Origin: Stappia sp. ES.058
GTDB lineage: Bacteria; Pseudomonadota; Alphaproteobacteria; Rhizobiales; Stappiaceae
Length of the DNA stretch: 64,000 bases
Assembly: GCF_900105595.1 (NCBI RefSeq)
Contig: NZ_LT629784.1
Location: 310,001-374,000, forward strand
Direction: 5' to 3'
The translations under genes were made by a program, and so were the position numbers. Under the pieces are notes generated by a model. The model was not told where the DNA came from, ran no database searches, and saw only the letters and a program-made list of their open reading frames with translations. Of this stretch, positions 55,877 to 64,000 are shown piece after piece. Position 1 is the stretch's first letter; each line of letters begins with the position of its first letter.

Positions 55877-57229
55877 TCAGCTCGCGCCGGCACCCACCGT
55901 AACCACGATCGGATCCGCATTGGCGAGCAGCCGCCGGGCCACGCGGCGAATGTCCTCCAGCGTCACCGCGTCGATCATCGCATTGCGCGTGTCGATGTAG
56001 TCGAGGCCGAGTTCCTCCATCTGGATCCCCAGCAACTGGCTGGCAATCTTGTCGGACGTGTCGAAGCGCAGCGCATAGGAGCCGGTCAGAAAGGCCTTGG
56101 CTTTGGCCAGTTCGTCGGCGCTGGGGCCGTCTTTCGCCATGCGCTCCATTTGCGCCATGATGATCGCGATCGTCTCCGGCGCGCGGTCGGACCGTGTCCC
56201 GGTCGCCGCCATGAAGGCGCCGGAATGGTCATAGGGCACCAGATAGGAGCCGACCGAATAGGCCAGCCCGCGCTTTTCGCGCACTTCCTCGTAGAGCCAG
56301 GACGAGAACGATCCGCCGCCGAGGATGTGGTTCATCACATAAGCGGGAATGAAGTCGGGGTCATCGCGTTTCAGGCCGGGCAGGCTGAGGCGGATCGAGG
56401 TCTGCGGCACATCGAAGTCGATTGCCTTGCGAACGCCGGTTTGCGGCGTCACATCGCTGACCGGTGTGAGGTCCGCGCGCTCCGGCAGGTCGGCGAAGGT
56501 CGCGTCGAGGAGCGTTGCCAGACGCTCCGCGTCGATCGCGCCGACGACGGAGATCTTGAGCTCCTCGCGGGCCAGGAGCCGCCCGTGCAATGCCTTGAGG
56601 TCTTCCGGTGTCAGCGCGGTCACGGTTTCTTCCGTGCCGTCCGAGGTCCGTCCGTAGGGGTGGTCCGGATAGGCGGTCTCCGCCATCACCCGGCTGGCGA
56701 TGGAATCGGGGTCTTTTTGCGCGCGCCGCAGTCCGGAGACGATCTGGCGCTGCATGCGTCCCACCGCTTCCGCATCGAAGCGCGGTTCGTTGACGGCGAC
56801 GCGCAGCAGCTCGAAGGCTTCGTCGATGTTTGGCGTCAGCGTGCGCAGGGAGCCGTAGAAGGCGTCGCGCCCGGCATTGAAGCCGATCTTGACCGCCGTT
56901 TCCTCCAGCCGCTGCCGGTAGGCTTGGGATTCAAGCTCGCCCGCGCCCTCGTCCAGGGTCGCGGCCATAAGGTTCGCAAGCCCGCCCTTGCCGTCCGGAT
57001 CCTGGGCCGACCCGCCCGCAAAAGCGAAGTTGACGGCAACGATCGGGACGGTGTGATCCTCCACCAGCCAGGCGGTCAGCCCCCCGGGCGTTTCAACGGT
57101 CTGGATCTCCACCGCACGCGCATCGGCGCTTGCAAGGGCGAGGGAGGCGATGAGGGCGAAAGTCGCGAGGCCGGCGCGCCAGCCCGCCTGCAGACGGGCG
57201 GAGCGGGCGGCTGCAGTTGAAATCCCCAT
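55877..57229 (-). CDS. M16 peptidase family protein, non-catalytic partner
   Basis: A 450-residue exported protein of the M16B (insulinase/processing peptidase) family. Where active members have the zinc motif HxxEH, this one reads ANLMAATLDEGAG, so it lacks the zinc site, while the substrate-side Arg/Tyr region (REKRGLAYSVGSYLVPYDHSG) is kept. Such proteins pair with an active partner, here the next gene. The start 57229 has GGAG upstream; 57238 is an alternative. A signal peptide (LATFALIASLALASADARA) follows the start. Confidence 0.9.
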   Translation of the reverse strand: MGISTAAARSARLQAGWRAGLATFALIASLALASADARAVEIQTVETPGGLTAWLVEDHTVPIVAVNFAFAGGSAQDPDGKGGLANLMAATLDEGAGELESQAYRQRLEETAVKIGFNAGRDAFYGSLRTLTPNIDEAFELLRVAVNEPRFDAEAVGRMQRQIVSGLRRAQKDPDSIASRVMAETAYPDHPYGRTSDGTEETVTALTPEDLKALHGRLLAREELKISVVGAIDAERLATLLDATFADLPERADLTPVSDVTPQTGVRKAIDFDVPQTSIRLSLPGLKRDDPDFIPAYVMNHILGGGSFSSWLYEEVREKRGLAYSVGSYLVPYDHSGAFMAATGTRSDRAPETIAIIMAQMERMAKDGPSADELAKAKAFLTGSYALRFDTSDKIASQLLGIQMEELGLDYIDTRNAMIDAVTLEDIRRVARRLLANADPIVVTVGAGAS

Positions 57230-57303
57230 GACGGGCATCTCCGTGTTGGTGAAAGGAAAGGGACGGCGGGCGCCGGCGGCTTCCTGCGGCCGGCGCCGCC
57301 CGA

Positions 57304-58743
57304 TCACTGTTGTGCGTTTGCTCCAGCGTCCACGGACGGAGCACGCAGATAAGCGGTCACCGGGCGCGGCGCGAGATAGGTTTCGGCTGCCTTGCGCACG
57401 TCCTCGGGGGTGACGGCGCTGATCGCGCCAGGCCAGCCGCGCACCTCGTCGATGCTCGATCCGGTGGTCAGCGCCACACCGAACATGCGCGCAAGGCTCG
57501 ACTGGCTGTCCTGGGCATAAAGCGCGGAAGACAGCAGGCCCGTCTTGGCCCGCTCCAGCTCCGCCTCGGTGACCCCGTCGGCGATCAGCGTGTCGATGAC
57601 GGCACGCGTCGCCGCGCCGAGGTCTTCCAGCGAGGTTCCGTCGCTTGGCACGGCATAGACCATGAAGCGGCTGTCATCGAGGGTGCTCGACTGGTACCAG
57701 CCGCCCGCGGAGGAGGCGACGCCCTGGTCGATCACCAGCGACCGGTAGAGCCGGCTGGTGCTGCCCCCGCCGAGGATTTCGGAGAGAATGTCGAGCGCGG
57801 GCGCACTGTCTGCCTTGTCGGTGGTGTAGCTTGGAACGAGCCAGGCCTTGCGCAGGTTGGGCTGGTTCACGCGAGGGTCGGCAAGATCCACCTCGAGCGA
57901 GCCGGGCACCCGTTGGGCCGCGGGCCGTACCCTCTCTCCCGGATCTGCCCTTTGGGCCACCTTGCCATAGGTCTCCTCGGCCATGCGCCGCACCCCGTCC
58001 ACGTCCACATCGCCGGCAACGATGAGGATGGCATTGTTGGGCGTGTAGAACCGGTCGTAGAATGCGATCGCATTGTCCTTGGACAGCGCGGAGATTTCGC
58101 TCGGCCAGCCGATCACCGGCGTGCCGTAGGGATGATTGACGTAAAGCACCGCGTCCAGCGTTTCGCCCAGCATTGCGCCGGGATCGTTGTCCACGCGCAT
58201 GCGGCGTTCTTCCAGCACGACGTCGCGCTCGGGCGCAACCACCTCGTCCGTCAGGATGAGGTTTTCCATCCGGTCCGCCTCGAGCGCCATCATCTCGGGC
58301 AGATGTTCCTTGGCGACGCGCTGGAAATAGGCGGTGTAGTCGTTGGAGGTGAAGGCGTTTTCCTGTCCGCCGATGGCCGCGACGCGCTTGGAGAAGGCGC
58401 CGTCGGGGTTCTTCTCCGTGCCCTTGAACATCAGATGCTCGAGGAAATGTGCCACGCCGGACATGCCGGCCTCCTCGTCGGCGGCGCCGACCCTGTACCA
58501 GATCATGTGGGTCACGACCGGGGCCCGGCGATCCGGGATCACCACCACCTCCAGACCGTTGTCGAGGCGGAAGCTTTCAACGTCGCCGCCGATCTTGATA
58601 TCGGCGAAGGAGGCCGCGTCGGCGGCTTCAAGGGTCGTTGATCCCGCCGGAAGGTCGGACGAGGCCCGGGCGGGCGCAGCGAGCGCAAGGGCGACAGCTG
58701 CGGCGAGAAAAACGCGCGGGAGGGCGGAAGCGGTCTGCGGCAC
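57304..58743 (-). CDS. M16 zinc peptidase, catalytic partner
   Basis: A 479-residue exported zinc protease of the M16B family. It has a signal peptide (MPQTASALPRVFLAAAVALALAAPARA) and the inverted zinc motif HFLEH in MSGVAHFLEHLMFKG, with a Glu about 76 residues later (ALEADRMENL region) as third ligand. It lies 74 bp upstream of its catalytically inactive partner. The pair sits downstream of lspA and a lipoprotein, an order seen in several alphaproteobacteria. Confidence 0.93.
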   Translation of the reverse strand: MPQTASALPRVFLAAAVALALAAPARASSDLPAGSTTLEAADAASFADIKIGGDVESFRLDNGLEVVVIPDRRAPVVTHMIWYRVGAADEEAGMSGVAHFLEHLMFKGTEKNPDGAFSKRVAAIGGQENAFTSNDYTAYFQRVAKEHLPEMMALEADRMENLILTDEVVAPERDVVLEERRMRVDNDPGAMLGETLDAVLYVNHPYGTPVIGWPSEISALSKDNAIAFYDRFYTPNNAILIVAGDVDVDGVRRMAEETYGKVAQRADPGERVRPAAQRVPGSLEVDLADPRVNQPNLRKAWLVPSYTTDKADSAPALDILSEILGGGSTSRLYRSLVIDQGVASSAGGWYQSSTLDDSRFMVYAVPSDGTSLEDLGAATRAVIDTLIADGVTEAELERAKTGLLSSALYAQDSQSSLARMFGVALTTGSSIDEVRGWPGAISAVTPEDVRKAAETYLAPRPVTAYLRAPSVDAGANAQQ

Positions 58744-58963
58744 GGCAATGCTCCGGAACTGGGTTGCGGTCTTGGCTCCACAGGATATAGGCGCTTGTCA
58801 CGCAAAAGCCCGTGAACTTTTCGTAAGGTCGGCAGGCACGCGGGCGAGGACCCGAACCCGGCAGCACGCACGGCGCCGCGACCGCGGGCACGGCGGACGT
58901 GAGACCTGTCGAGAGCATGGGGATGCGTGCCGGTGTATGCAGGCACGCCCGCAGAACGGCGTG

Positions 58964-59695
58964 TTACTCGATCGTGCGTGCCGAGCGACCGTTCATGATC
59001 TGCTCGGTGGTGCTGATCTCCGGCGCGCGGTCCACCGTTTTCGGTGCCGCCATCGGAGCGTCGGCGGACGGCGTGGAATAGGCCGTCGGCGGTTCGATCA
59101 GATAGCGGCGGATCGGCACACCGTTGTCGTCGACCGGAATCGCCGACGTCTCGGCAACACCCACCCGCTGGTTGAGTTCGTTCGGCTTCATCTTGCCGCT
59201 TTCCAGCCGGTCCTCGTTCTGGCGCTCGGCCGCATAGTCACGACCGTCGCCTCCTGACACAAGCTGCTGGATGCCGCGCGACTGTCGCGCGTTGCTGCGG
59301 CCGTCGCCATCGAGGTCCGAACTGCCGCGCCCGTCGTTGCGGTAGACCTCCTGGATGCGTTTCAGACCCTGATCGTTCTGGGTCGGCCAGTTCGCCACCT
59401 GCTGGCTTTCCTCCGGCGGGGGAAGCGCGTCGAGCTTGCCCGGCATCGCGAGAGGCGCGCGCGGCGTGTATTCGATCTTCGCCTCCGACTTGGCGTCGAC
59501 CGCCCCGAGCCCCTCCATCAGGCCTCGGATCATGGCCGTGTCGGGCGCCTCGTCCGCTTCCGTGCCGTCGTTGAACCCGTCCGATCCGGTCTGGCACGCC
59601 GCAAGCAGAAGTGCCGAGGCGCACACGGCAAGAACGCTGGCGCGGCTACGCAGGCGCTTGGGAGCGGAAACGGAGACTTTCTGGCGACGCGACAC
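58964..59695 (-). CDS. Lipoprotein, DUF3035 (BamF-like)
   Basis: A 243-residue lipoprotein: the signal ends LLLAACQTG, with the lipidated Cys at about residue 35. The motif RAPLAMPGKLDALPPPE resembles the DUF3035 core (APLxxPP…LPPP); members have been called BamF because one associates with the BAM complex in Caulobacter. The remainder is polar and probably disordered. The order lspA–this gene–M16–M16 supports the family call. Sequence similarity alone would be weak evidence. Confidence 0.6.
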   Translation of the reverse strand: MSRRQKVSVSAPKRLRSRASVLAVCASALLLAACQTGSDGFNDGTEADEAPDTAMIRGLMEGLGAVDAKSEAKIEYTPRAPLAMPGKLDALPPPEESQQVANWPTQNDQGLKRIQEVYRNDGRGSSDLDGDGRSNARQSRGIQQLVSGGDGRDYAAERQNEDRLESGKMKPNELNQRVGVAETSAIPVDDNGVPIRRYLIEPPTAYSTPSADAPMAAPKTVDRAPEISTTEQIMNGRSARTIE

Positions 59696-59840
59696 GGCGG
59701 CGATCCTTATACGGTTTCCGGCAGCAATCGCTTTCGGGAAAGCGGTTCGGCCGGGTCACTTGCATGCGAAAGGCGGCTCAAAGCGGACCGGCACCGGTCC
59801 CTTTGCGGCAGGTGCACTCAGACGGCCCAATACGGCATCA

Positions 59841-60329
59841 TTAGGGCCGCTTTTGAAAACTGTCATACAGCAGGCCGGCCACGCCGGCAACGATCCACAC
59901 GTCGGCGAGGTTGAACACGTACCAGGAGAAGCTGCCGACGTGGAAATGAAAGAAGTCTGCAACCGCCCCATAGACCACGCGATCGATGCCGTTGCCGATC
60001 GCGCCGGCCAGCACCAGTCCGAAGGAGATCGCCGGCAGCCGCCTGTCACCTTGCGCGCCCCAGACCCAGAACACCACCGAAATGACGAGCGTTACCGCAA
60101 CCAGCACCCAACGGCCGACGGCGCCGTCCTGCTGGAACAGTCCGTAGGAGACGCCGTAGTTCCACACCATCACCAGATCGAGGAAAGGCGTGACGGCGAC
60201 CCGGCCCCTTGCGGCGATCTCGTAGCCGTGGAGCATCCAGGCCTTGAAGCCCTGGTCGGCGGCAAGTCCGGCCAGCGTGATCGCCAGGATCAAGCCGCTC
60301 TTCGGTCCCCAGAGGCGCGATCGTGTCAT
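59841..60329 (-). CDS. lspA: Lipoprotein signal peptidase II
   Basis: LspA cleaves the signal peptide of lipoproteins after the Cys has been lipidated. The 162-residue protein has four helices and both catalytic Asp motifs: NGIDRVVYGAVADFF and FNLADVWI. ADQGFKAWM at the start of the second region is the typical D2 motif. It is downstream of an EamA-type transporter on the same strand, and the next gene encodes a lipoprotein, a likely client. Confidence 0.95.
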   Translation of the reverse strand: MTRSRLWGPKSGLILAITLAGLAADQGFKAWMLHGYEIAARGRVAVTPFLDLVMVWNYGVSYGLFQQDGAVGRWVLVAVTLVISVVFWVWGAQGDRRLPAISFGLVLAGAIGNGIDRVVYGAVADFFHFHVGSFSWYVFNLADVWIVAGVAGLLYDSFQKRP

Positions 60330-60386
60330 GTCGGTTTCCGTATCCAGGTGGTGCGGTTGCGTGGTCCAGCGCGGTGAGGACCGCGC

Positions 60387-61343
60387 TCAGTCCGGCGGGC
60401 CGGTGCGGGTGGCGCGCGCGGCCATCTCGGCACGGCTTAGCCGGTGTTCGCGGTGGGCGATATAGATGCCGCTGCCGACGATCAGCGCAATCCCGACCCA
60501 CGTCGGCCCGTCGGGAAAATCGCCGAACACCAGATACCCGAAGAGCGTGGCACTGACGATCTCCAGATAGTTGAAGGGGGCCAGCACCGAGGCCGGGGCG
60601 CCGGCGAAGGCCTTGACGATCAGTCCGTGCGCGAAGAAGGAAATCGCGCCGACAATTGCCAGAAGTCCCCAGGAGGGAAGGTCCGGCATCACCGGCGTGG
60701 CGTCCTCGATCCCGGCCATCGTTCCGCCGGCGGTCAGCGCACCGAGCAGGATTGCGCCGCCAAGTCCTGCGGAAAACTGCACGCTCAGCATGGAACCTTC
60801 GCCCGACAGGCGGCGGGTGATCACGAGATAGAGCGCGAACAGGAAGGCGGCGGCGAGCGGCAGCAGCGCGGTCGGCCCGAAGGCCGTGAAGCCCGGGCGG
60901 ATGATGATCATCGCGCCGATCAGCCCGACGAAGACCGCGCTCCAGCGGCGCGGCCCGACGGATTCGCCCAGCAGAAGCGCGGACAGCACGGTCAGGATCA
61001 TCGGTTCGACGAAGAAGATCGCAATGGCGTCGGCGACGGGCATGGTCTTCAAGGCGGTGAAGAAGCAGGCCGAAGCGCCGGACAGGAAAAAGCCGCGAAG
61101 CAGATGCGGCCACAGGCGCGGCGCCTTCAAGGCAGCGAGCCCTGGCCCGATCGCCGCGGTCAGGAATGCAAAGAGCATCTGGAAACCGAACCGGCCGAGC
61201 GTGATCTGAAGCGGCGGCAGGGCCCCGGTCAGGTATTTCGCCACCGTATCCATCAGCGGCACCATCAGCATCGCGAAGCTCATCAAGGCGATACCGCGCA
61301 TCACGGTGATGCTGGGCGCGGGGATGGGAAGGGGCGCGCTCAC
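60387..61343 (-). CDS. EamA/DMT-family transporter
   Basis: A 318-residue protein with ten predicted helices in two EamA repeats. The first repeat has LMDTVAKYLTGALPPLQITLGRFG and FFTALKTMPVADAIAIFFVEPM; the second has LPSWGLLAIVGAISFFAHGLIVKAF and APFNYLEIVSATLFGYLVFGDFPD. Its substrate is unknown. Its start overlaps the ribF stop, so the two are co-translated. Confidence 0.88.
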   Translation of the reverse strand: MSAPLPIPAPSITVMRGIALMSFAMLMVPLMDTVAKYLTGALPPLQITLGRFGFQMLFAFLTAAIGPGLAALKAPRLWPHLLRGFFLSGASACFFTALKTMPVADAIAIFFVEPMILTVLSALLLGESVGPRRWSAVFVGLIGAMIIIRPGFTAFGPTALLPLAAAFLFALYLVITRRLSGEGSMLSVQFSAGLGGAILLGALTAGGTMAGIEDATPVMPDLPSWGLLAIVGAISFFAHGLIVKAFAGAPASVLAPFNYLEIVSATLFGYLVFGDFPDGPTWVGIALIVGSGIYIAHREHRLSRAEMAARATRTGPPD

Positions 61344-62371
61344 CCGCTCGCCGCTTCGCCGGGGAGACCGTTCAGGGTGCTGTCGAGCGACCCGAGCGGG
61401 GTCAGGCTGGCGAGCGCGGCACGCGCTTCGGCACTGTCGCGATCCATCTGGGAAACCAGCGCGTCCGCGCTGTCGAAGCGAAGCTCCGGGCGGAGATAGC
61501 TGGCCAGCGTCACGCGCAGGGTCTTGCCGTAGAGGTCGCCGGAAAAGTCGAACAGAAACACTTCCAGCAGCGGTGCGCCATTGTCGAAGGTCGGGCGGCG
61601 GCCGAAGCTCGCCACGCCGTCGATCCAGCGCCCGTCGAGCAACACCCGGACGGCGTAGATCCCGTGAGCAAGCTGTGTTTCGGGAGCAAGGGCCAGATTT
61701 GCGGTCGGATAGCCAAGGTCGCGCCCGCGTTTCTCGCCGTGGCGCACCTCGGCCTCCACCGACCAGCGATAGCCCAGCAGCGCATTGGCGAGCGCGATGT
61801 CACCCTCCGCCAGCGCCGCTCGGATGCGGCTCGAGGACACCGCCGTGGCGCTTTCGTCGGTCTCCGCCGCCACGATGGTCACGCCGAAGCCGTCGACGAC
61901 CCCTGCCTGGCTCAGGAATTCCGGCGTGCCGCGCCGGGCCCGTCCGAAATGGAAGTCATAGCCGGTCACCGCGTGAACGATCCCCAGACGTGCCTGAAGG
62001 ATATCCGTGACGAAGGCTTCCGCCTCGATGCCGGCGAAGGCCCGGGTGAAGGGCACGGAGACGATCCCGTCGAGCCCCATCGCCGCGAGGATGCGTGCCT
62101 TTTGCGCCGGCGGGGTGAGACGAAAGACCGGCGTGTCGGGCTGAAAGACGCTACGCGGATGCGGCTCGAAGGTCAGTGCGTAGGCCGGAACGCCAGCATC
62201 CTGCGCATGCGACAGCGCGGTTTCCAGCACCCGGCGATGGCCGCGATGCACCCCGTCGAAATTTCCGATCGCGACGACACCGCCGCGCAGGCCGGCGGGG
62301 AAGGCGTCAAGCGCGTCGATGGCGACAAAGCGGGAAGGCGGGTGTTCGTTCATCTGGGTCGGGCCACTCAC
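61340..62371 (-). CDS. ribF: Bifunctional riboflavin kinase/FAD synthetase RibF
   Basis: RibF makes FMN and FAD from riboflavin. The 343-residue protein has the N-terminal nucleotidyltransferase domain (VVAIGNFDGVHRGHRRVL, with the HxGH-like motif, and SSSRIRAALAEGD) and a C-terminal riboflavin kinase domain (DLGYPTANLALAPE, GKTLRVTLASYLRPELRFDS). A start six codons downstream (MNEHPPS) is possible. The gene is coupled by a 4-base overlap to the EamA transporter and precedes lspA, a common order in bacteria. Confidence 0.95.
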   Translation of the reverse strand: MSGPTQMNEHPPSRFVAIDALDAFPAGLRGGVVAIGNFDGVHRGHRRVLETALSHAQDAGVPAYALTFEPHPRSVFQPDTPVFRLTPPAQKARILAAMGLDGIVSVPFTRAFAGIEAEAFVTDILQARLGIVHAVTGYDFHFGRARRGTPEFLSQAGVVDGFGVTIVAAETDESATAVSSSRIRAALAEGDIALANALLGYRWSVEAEVRHGEKRGRDLGYPTANLALAPETQLAHGIYAVRVLLDGRWIDGVASFGRRPTFDNGAPLLEVFLFDFSGDLYGKTLRVTLASYLRPELRFDSADALVSQMDRDSAEARAALASLTPLGSLDSTLNGLPGEAASG

Positions 62372-62497
62372 CGGCCGCGGTGGCCGGCCGAAACGGAAAG
62401 AAGGCCGGCGCGAGGCCGGCAGGCTCTGCCGGACATCCCCGCGAAATCGCAGTCTGCCCGGAGGTTTCGCGGACCCTGCCCATTCTCCCGGGAAACG

Positions 62498-62953
62498 TCA
62501 AGCGCGCGGGTCGTCGCTTTCGCTGTCGCCGCGGGCCGGCACCTTCACCATTGCCTCGCCTTCCAGAACCACCGTCTCGCCGACCGCGCATGTGCAGTCG
62601 AGCCGGGCGCGGTTTCCCTTTTCCATCAGTTCCGCGACGGTGACCGTCACCGTGACGTCGTCGCCGATTCGCACCGGCGCGCGAAAATTCAGCGTCTGGG
62701 AGAGATAGATCGCGCCCGGGCCGGGCAGCCGCGTCCCAAGAACCGCGGAAATCAGGCTTGCGGTGTAGAGGCCATGGGCGATGCGGGTGCGGAACGGGGT
62801 GCGGGCGGCGAAGTGTTCGGACAGGTGAATCGGGTTTCGGTCGCCGGACACTTCCGCAAAACCAATGACATCCGAGGAGCTCACTGTCTTGACGAGACTT
62901 TCGCTTTGCCCGACGGAAAGGTCCTCGAAATACAGTGTCTGTAGGGTAAGCAT
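62498..62953 (-). CDS. MaoC-family hydratase
   Basis: A 151-residue single hot-dog protein of the (R)-specific enoyl-CoA hydratase/MaoC group. The hydratase motif is visible in FAEVSGDRNPIHLSEHFAA (Asp-x4/5-His), followed by RIAHGLYTASLISAVLG. Such enzymes add water to enoyl-CoAs, for example in polyhydroxyalkanoate supply. The start at MLTLQTLYFEDL was chosen because AAAGGAT lies upstream; a longer frame has no such site. It is 126 bp from ribF on the same strand. Confidence 0.9.
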   Translation of the reverse strand: MLTLQTLYFEDLSVGQSESLVKTVSSSDVIGFAEVSGDRNPIHLSEHFAARTPFRTRIAHGLYTASLISAVLGTRLPGPGAIYLSQTLNFRAPVRIGDDVTVTVTVAELMEKGNRARLDCTCAVGETVVLEGEAMVKVPARGDSESDDPRA

Positions 62954-63200
62954 GGTGCGATCCTTTTCCTCCCTTTGGGTGAAATATTGGTGTTCTGCGA
63001 GGCTATGCGCTGGGGTGCGCGAGGGCAATTGAGCTTTTGAGGAAGACGGGACTGGCAAATTAACGGAGTTTTCAGCCCCCGGCGTCTAATGTCTAACAGC
63101 GTGGGGAGGCGGAGACATCAAATGTGTCGTCCTCCTGAAGACAACAAAGCATCAGACGCCCGTTCAACGGGTCGGGCAGATTGACAGTATGGAGTAAACA

Positions 63201-63584
63201 ATGGCCCTTGATGTTCAGATGCCGGTCCTCGTGGTGGACGACTACAAAACCATGATCCGCATCATTCGAAACCTGCTCAAGCAGCTCGGTTTCGAGGATA
63301 TCGACGACGCTGCCGACGGTACGGAAGCGCTGGAGAAGATGAAGCAGCGCCGCTATGGCCTGGTCATCTCCGACTGGAACATGGAACCGATGACCGGATA
63401 TGAGCTGCTGAAGCAGGTCAGGGCCGACGCCGGTCTCTGCAAGACCCCCTTCATCATGGTCACCGCGGAATCCAAGACGGAGAACGTGATCGCCGCGAAG
63501 AAGGCGGGCGTGAACAACTACATCGTGAAACCGTTCAACGCGCAGACGTTGAAGGGCAAGATCGAGGCGGTGTTCGCCGAATAA
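63201..63584 (+). CDS. cheY: Chemotaxis response regulator CheY
   Basis: A 127-residue single-domain response regulator. The acidic pair Asp13-Asp14 (VVDDYK), the phosphorylated Asp58 (ISDWNMEP), the switch Thr88 (MVTAES) and Lys110 (VKPF) are all present. NMEPMTGYELLK is typical of CheY. GGAG lies 8 bases before the start. The next gene starts 153 bp downstream and encodes a CheZ-like protein, so this CheY acts on the flagellar motor or as a phosphate sink in chemotaxis. Confidence 0.95.
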   Translation: MALDVQMPVLVVDDYKTMIRIIRNLLKQLGFEDIDDAADGTEALEKMKQRRYGLVISDWNMEPMTGYELLKQVRADAGLCKTPFIMVTAESKTENVIAAKKAGVNNYIVKPFNAQTLKGKIEAVFAE

Positions 63585-63737
63585 CCGGCTTCCGTCGACA
63601 CCGACAGAGTTTTGTCTCCGGCAGCGGTGCTGCCGGTGAACAGGGAACGTGCGTGCTTGTGCGCACAGGGGATTTCCGCGCCACAGGCGCGGGGCAGGGA
63701 AACCTGTATCCGGTCCCGGCAAATGAGAAGGGGTGAC

Positions 63738-64000
63738 ATGGGCGCTCTCAGAAAAGAAGACGTTGCGGGCCTGATCACGTTCCTTGAGCAGAACAAGGAT
63801 CGCGATGGCGATGTGACGCTGAACGACGTGATCGACCTGGCGGAGATGATGACCGGGTCGATGCACGAGTTCCTAGGCGCTGTGCAGCCGACGATCACTG
63901 CCGAACTGACGGCGATTGCGGGGGAGATTTCGCGGCTGAAGACCGAGATCCTGCAGCTTCGCCCCAACGACATGAAGGACAACCAGATCCCGGAAGCGGG
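63738..64000 (+). CDS. cheZ: CheZ-like protein, 3' truncated by window end
   Basis: The first 87 residues of a protein that continues past the window. It begins MGALRKEDVAGLITFLEQ with GAGAAGGGG upstream, and is helical with NDVIDLAEMMTGSMHEFLGAV and LRPNDMKDNQIPEAG. The closing motif IPEAG leads into the CheZ hairpin in related proteins, and the position after cheY supports a CheZ phosphatase. The catalytic Gln region is beyond the window. Confidence 0.7.
   Translation, partial: MGALRKEDVAGLITFLEQNKDRDGDVTLNDVIDLAEMMTGSMHEFLGAVQPTITAELTAIAGEISRLKTEILQLRPNDMKDNQIPEA

Overview
The window is a high-GC, gene-dense stretch of an alphaproteobacterial chromosome. HisS-HisZ-HisG in one run, two TRAP-type uptake systems, a CheY/CheZ pair, a TipF-like EAL protein, CIRCE-controlled groESL and the order lspA / DUF3035-like lipoprotein / two M16 peptidases all fit Hyphomicrobiales or Rhodobacterales-like bacteria. 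A marine Stappiaceae-type organism is plausible, but this is inference. No rRNA, tRNA, CRISPR, prophage or insertion sequence was recognised; it reads as core and metabolic chromosome.

Layout. 1-3.4 kb: envelope/ribosome assembly genes (YfgM-like, bamB, der). 3.4-11.3 kb: a hydroxy-acid locus, with an operon of a FadR-type GntR regulator plus lutABC (L-lactate oxidation) divergent from a TRAP transporter whose binding protein resembles the 2-oxoacid/lactate-binding class. 11.4-13.3 kb: DUF3422 membrane protein and a cytochrome c. 13.4-19.5 kb: a LysR regulator divergent from glcD-glcE and glcF (glycolate or D-lactate oxidase), with an unknown secreted protein encoded on the opposite strand between glcE and glcF. 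19.5-22.7 kb: cytochrome c', a membrane-anchored winged-helix protein, an L,D-transpeptidase and a DUF2927 protein. 22.9-24.5 kb: a CheZ and tag. 24.7-28.5 kb: a second TRAP operon with an isocitrate lyase/PEP mutase-family enzyme. 28.7-33.9 kb: hisS-hisZ-hisG followed by an amidase. 34.1-37.7 kb: a three-gene set (GT2-GtrA, ArnT-like GT39, YdjC-like protein) resembling lipid A aminosugar modification. 38-41.5 kb: a Crp/Fnr regulator, a chemoreceptor, a thioesterase. 41.5-46.7 kb: a small unknown protein, an MFS transporter, slyX and groESL with a striking repeat array behind groEL. 46.8-50.7 kb: a TadG-like VWA protein, a secreted unknown and a sigma-54 activator. 50.9-54.2 kb: a MacAB/LolCDE-like export system and a CopZ-like protein. 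54.4-63 kb: TipF-like protein, M16 peptidase pair, lipoprotein, lspA, EamA transporter, ribF and a MaoC-like hydratase. 63.2 kb to the end: cheY and the start of a second cheZ.

The most unusual structure is a nested tandem array immediately 3' of groEL (about 43996-44461). Six 77/78-bp units carry the last groEL codons plus a hairpin and are arranged as two near-identical 233-bp B-A-A blocks, ending in a UUCG-loop terminator. Other points of interest are a low-GC mosaic patch inside hisS, a YdjC-family protein lacking the usual metal-binding histidines inside a lipid-modification cluster, a long HisG beside HisZ, degenerate EAL and receiver domains, and hairpins directly after both dctP genes.
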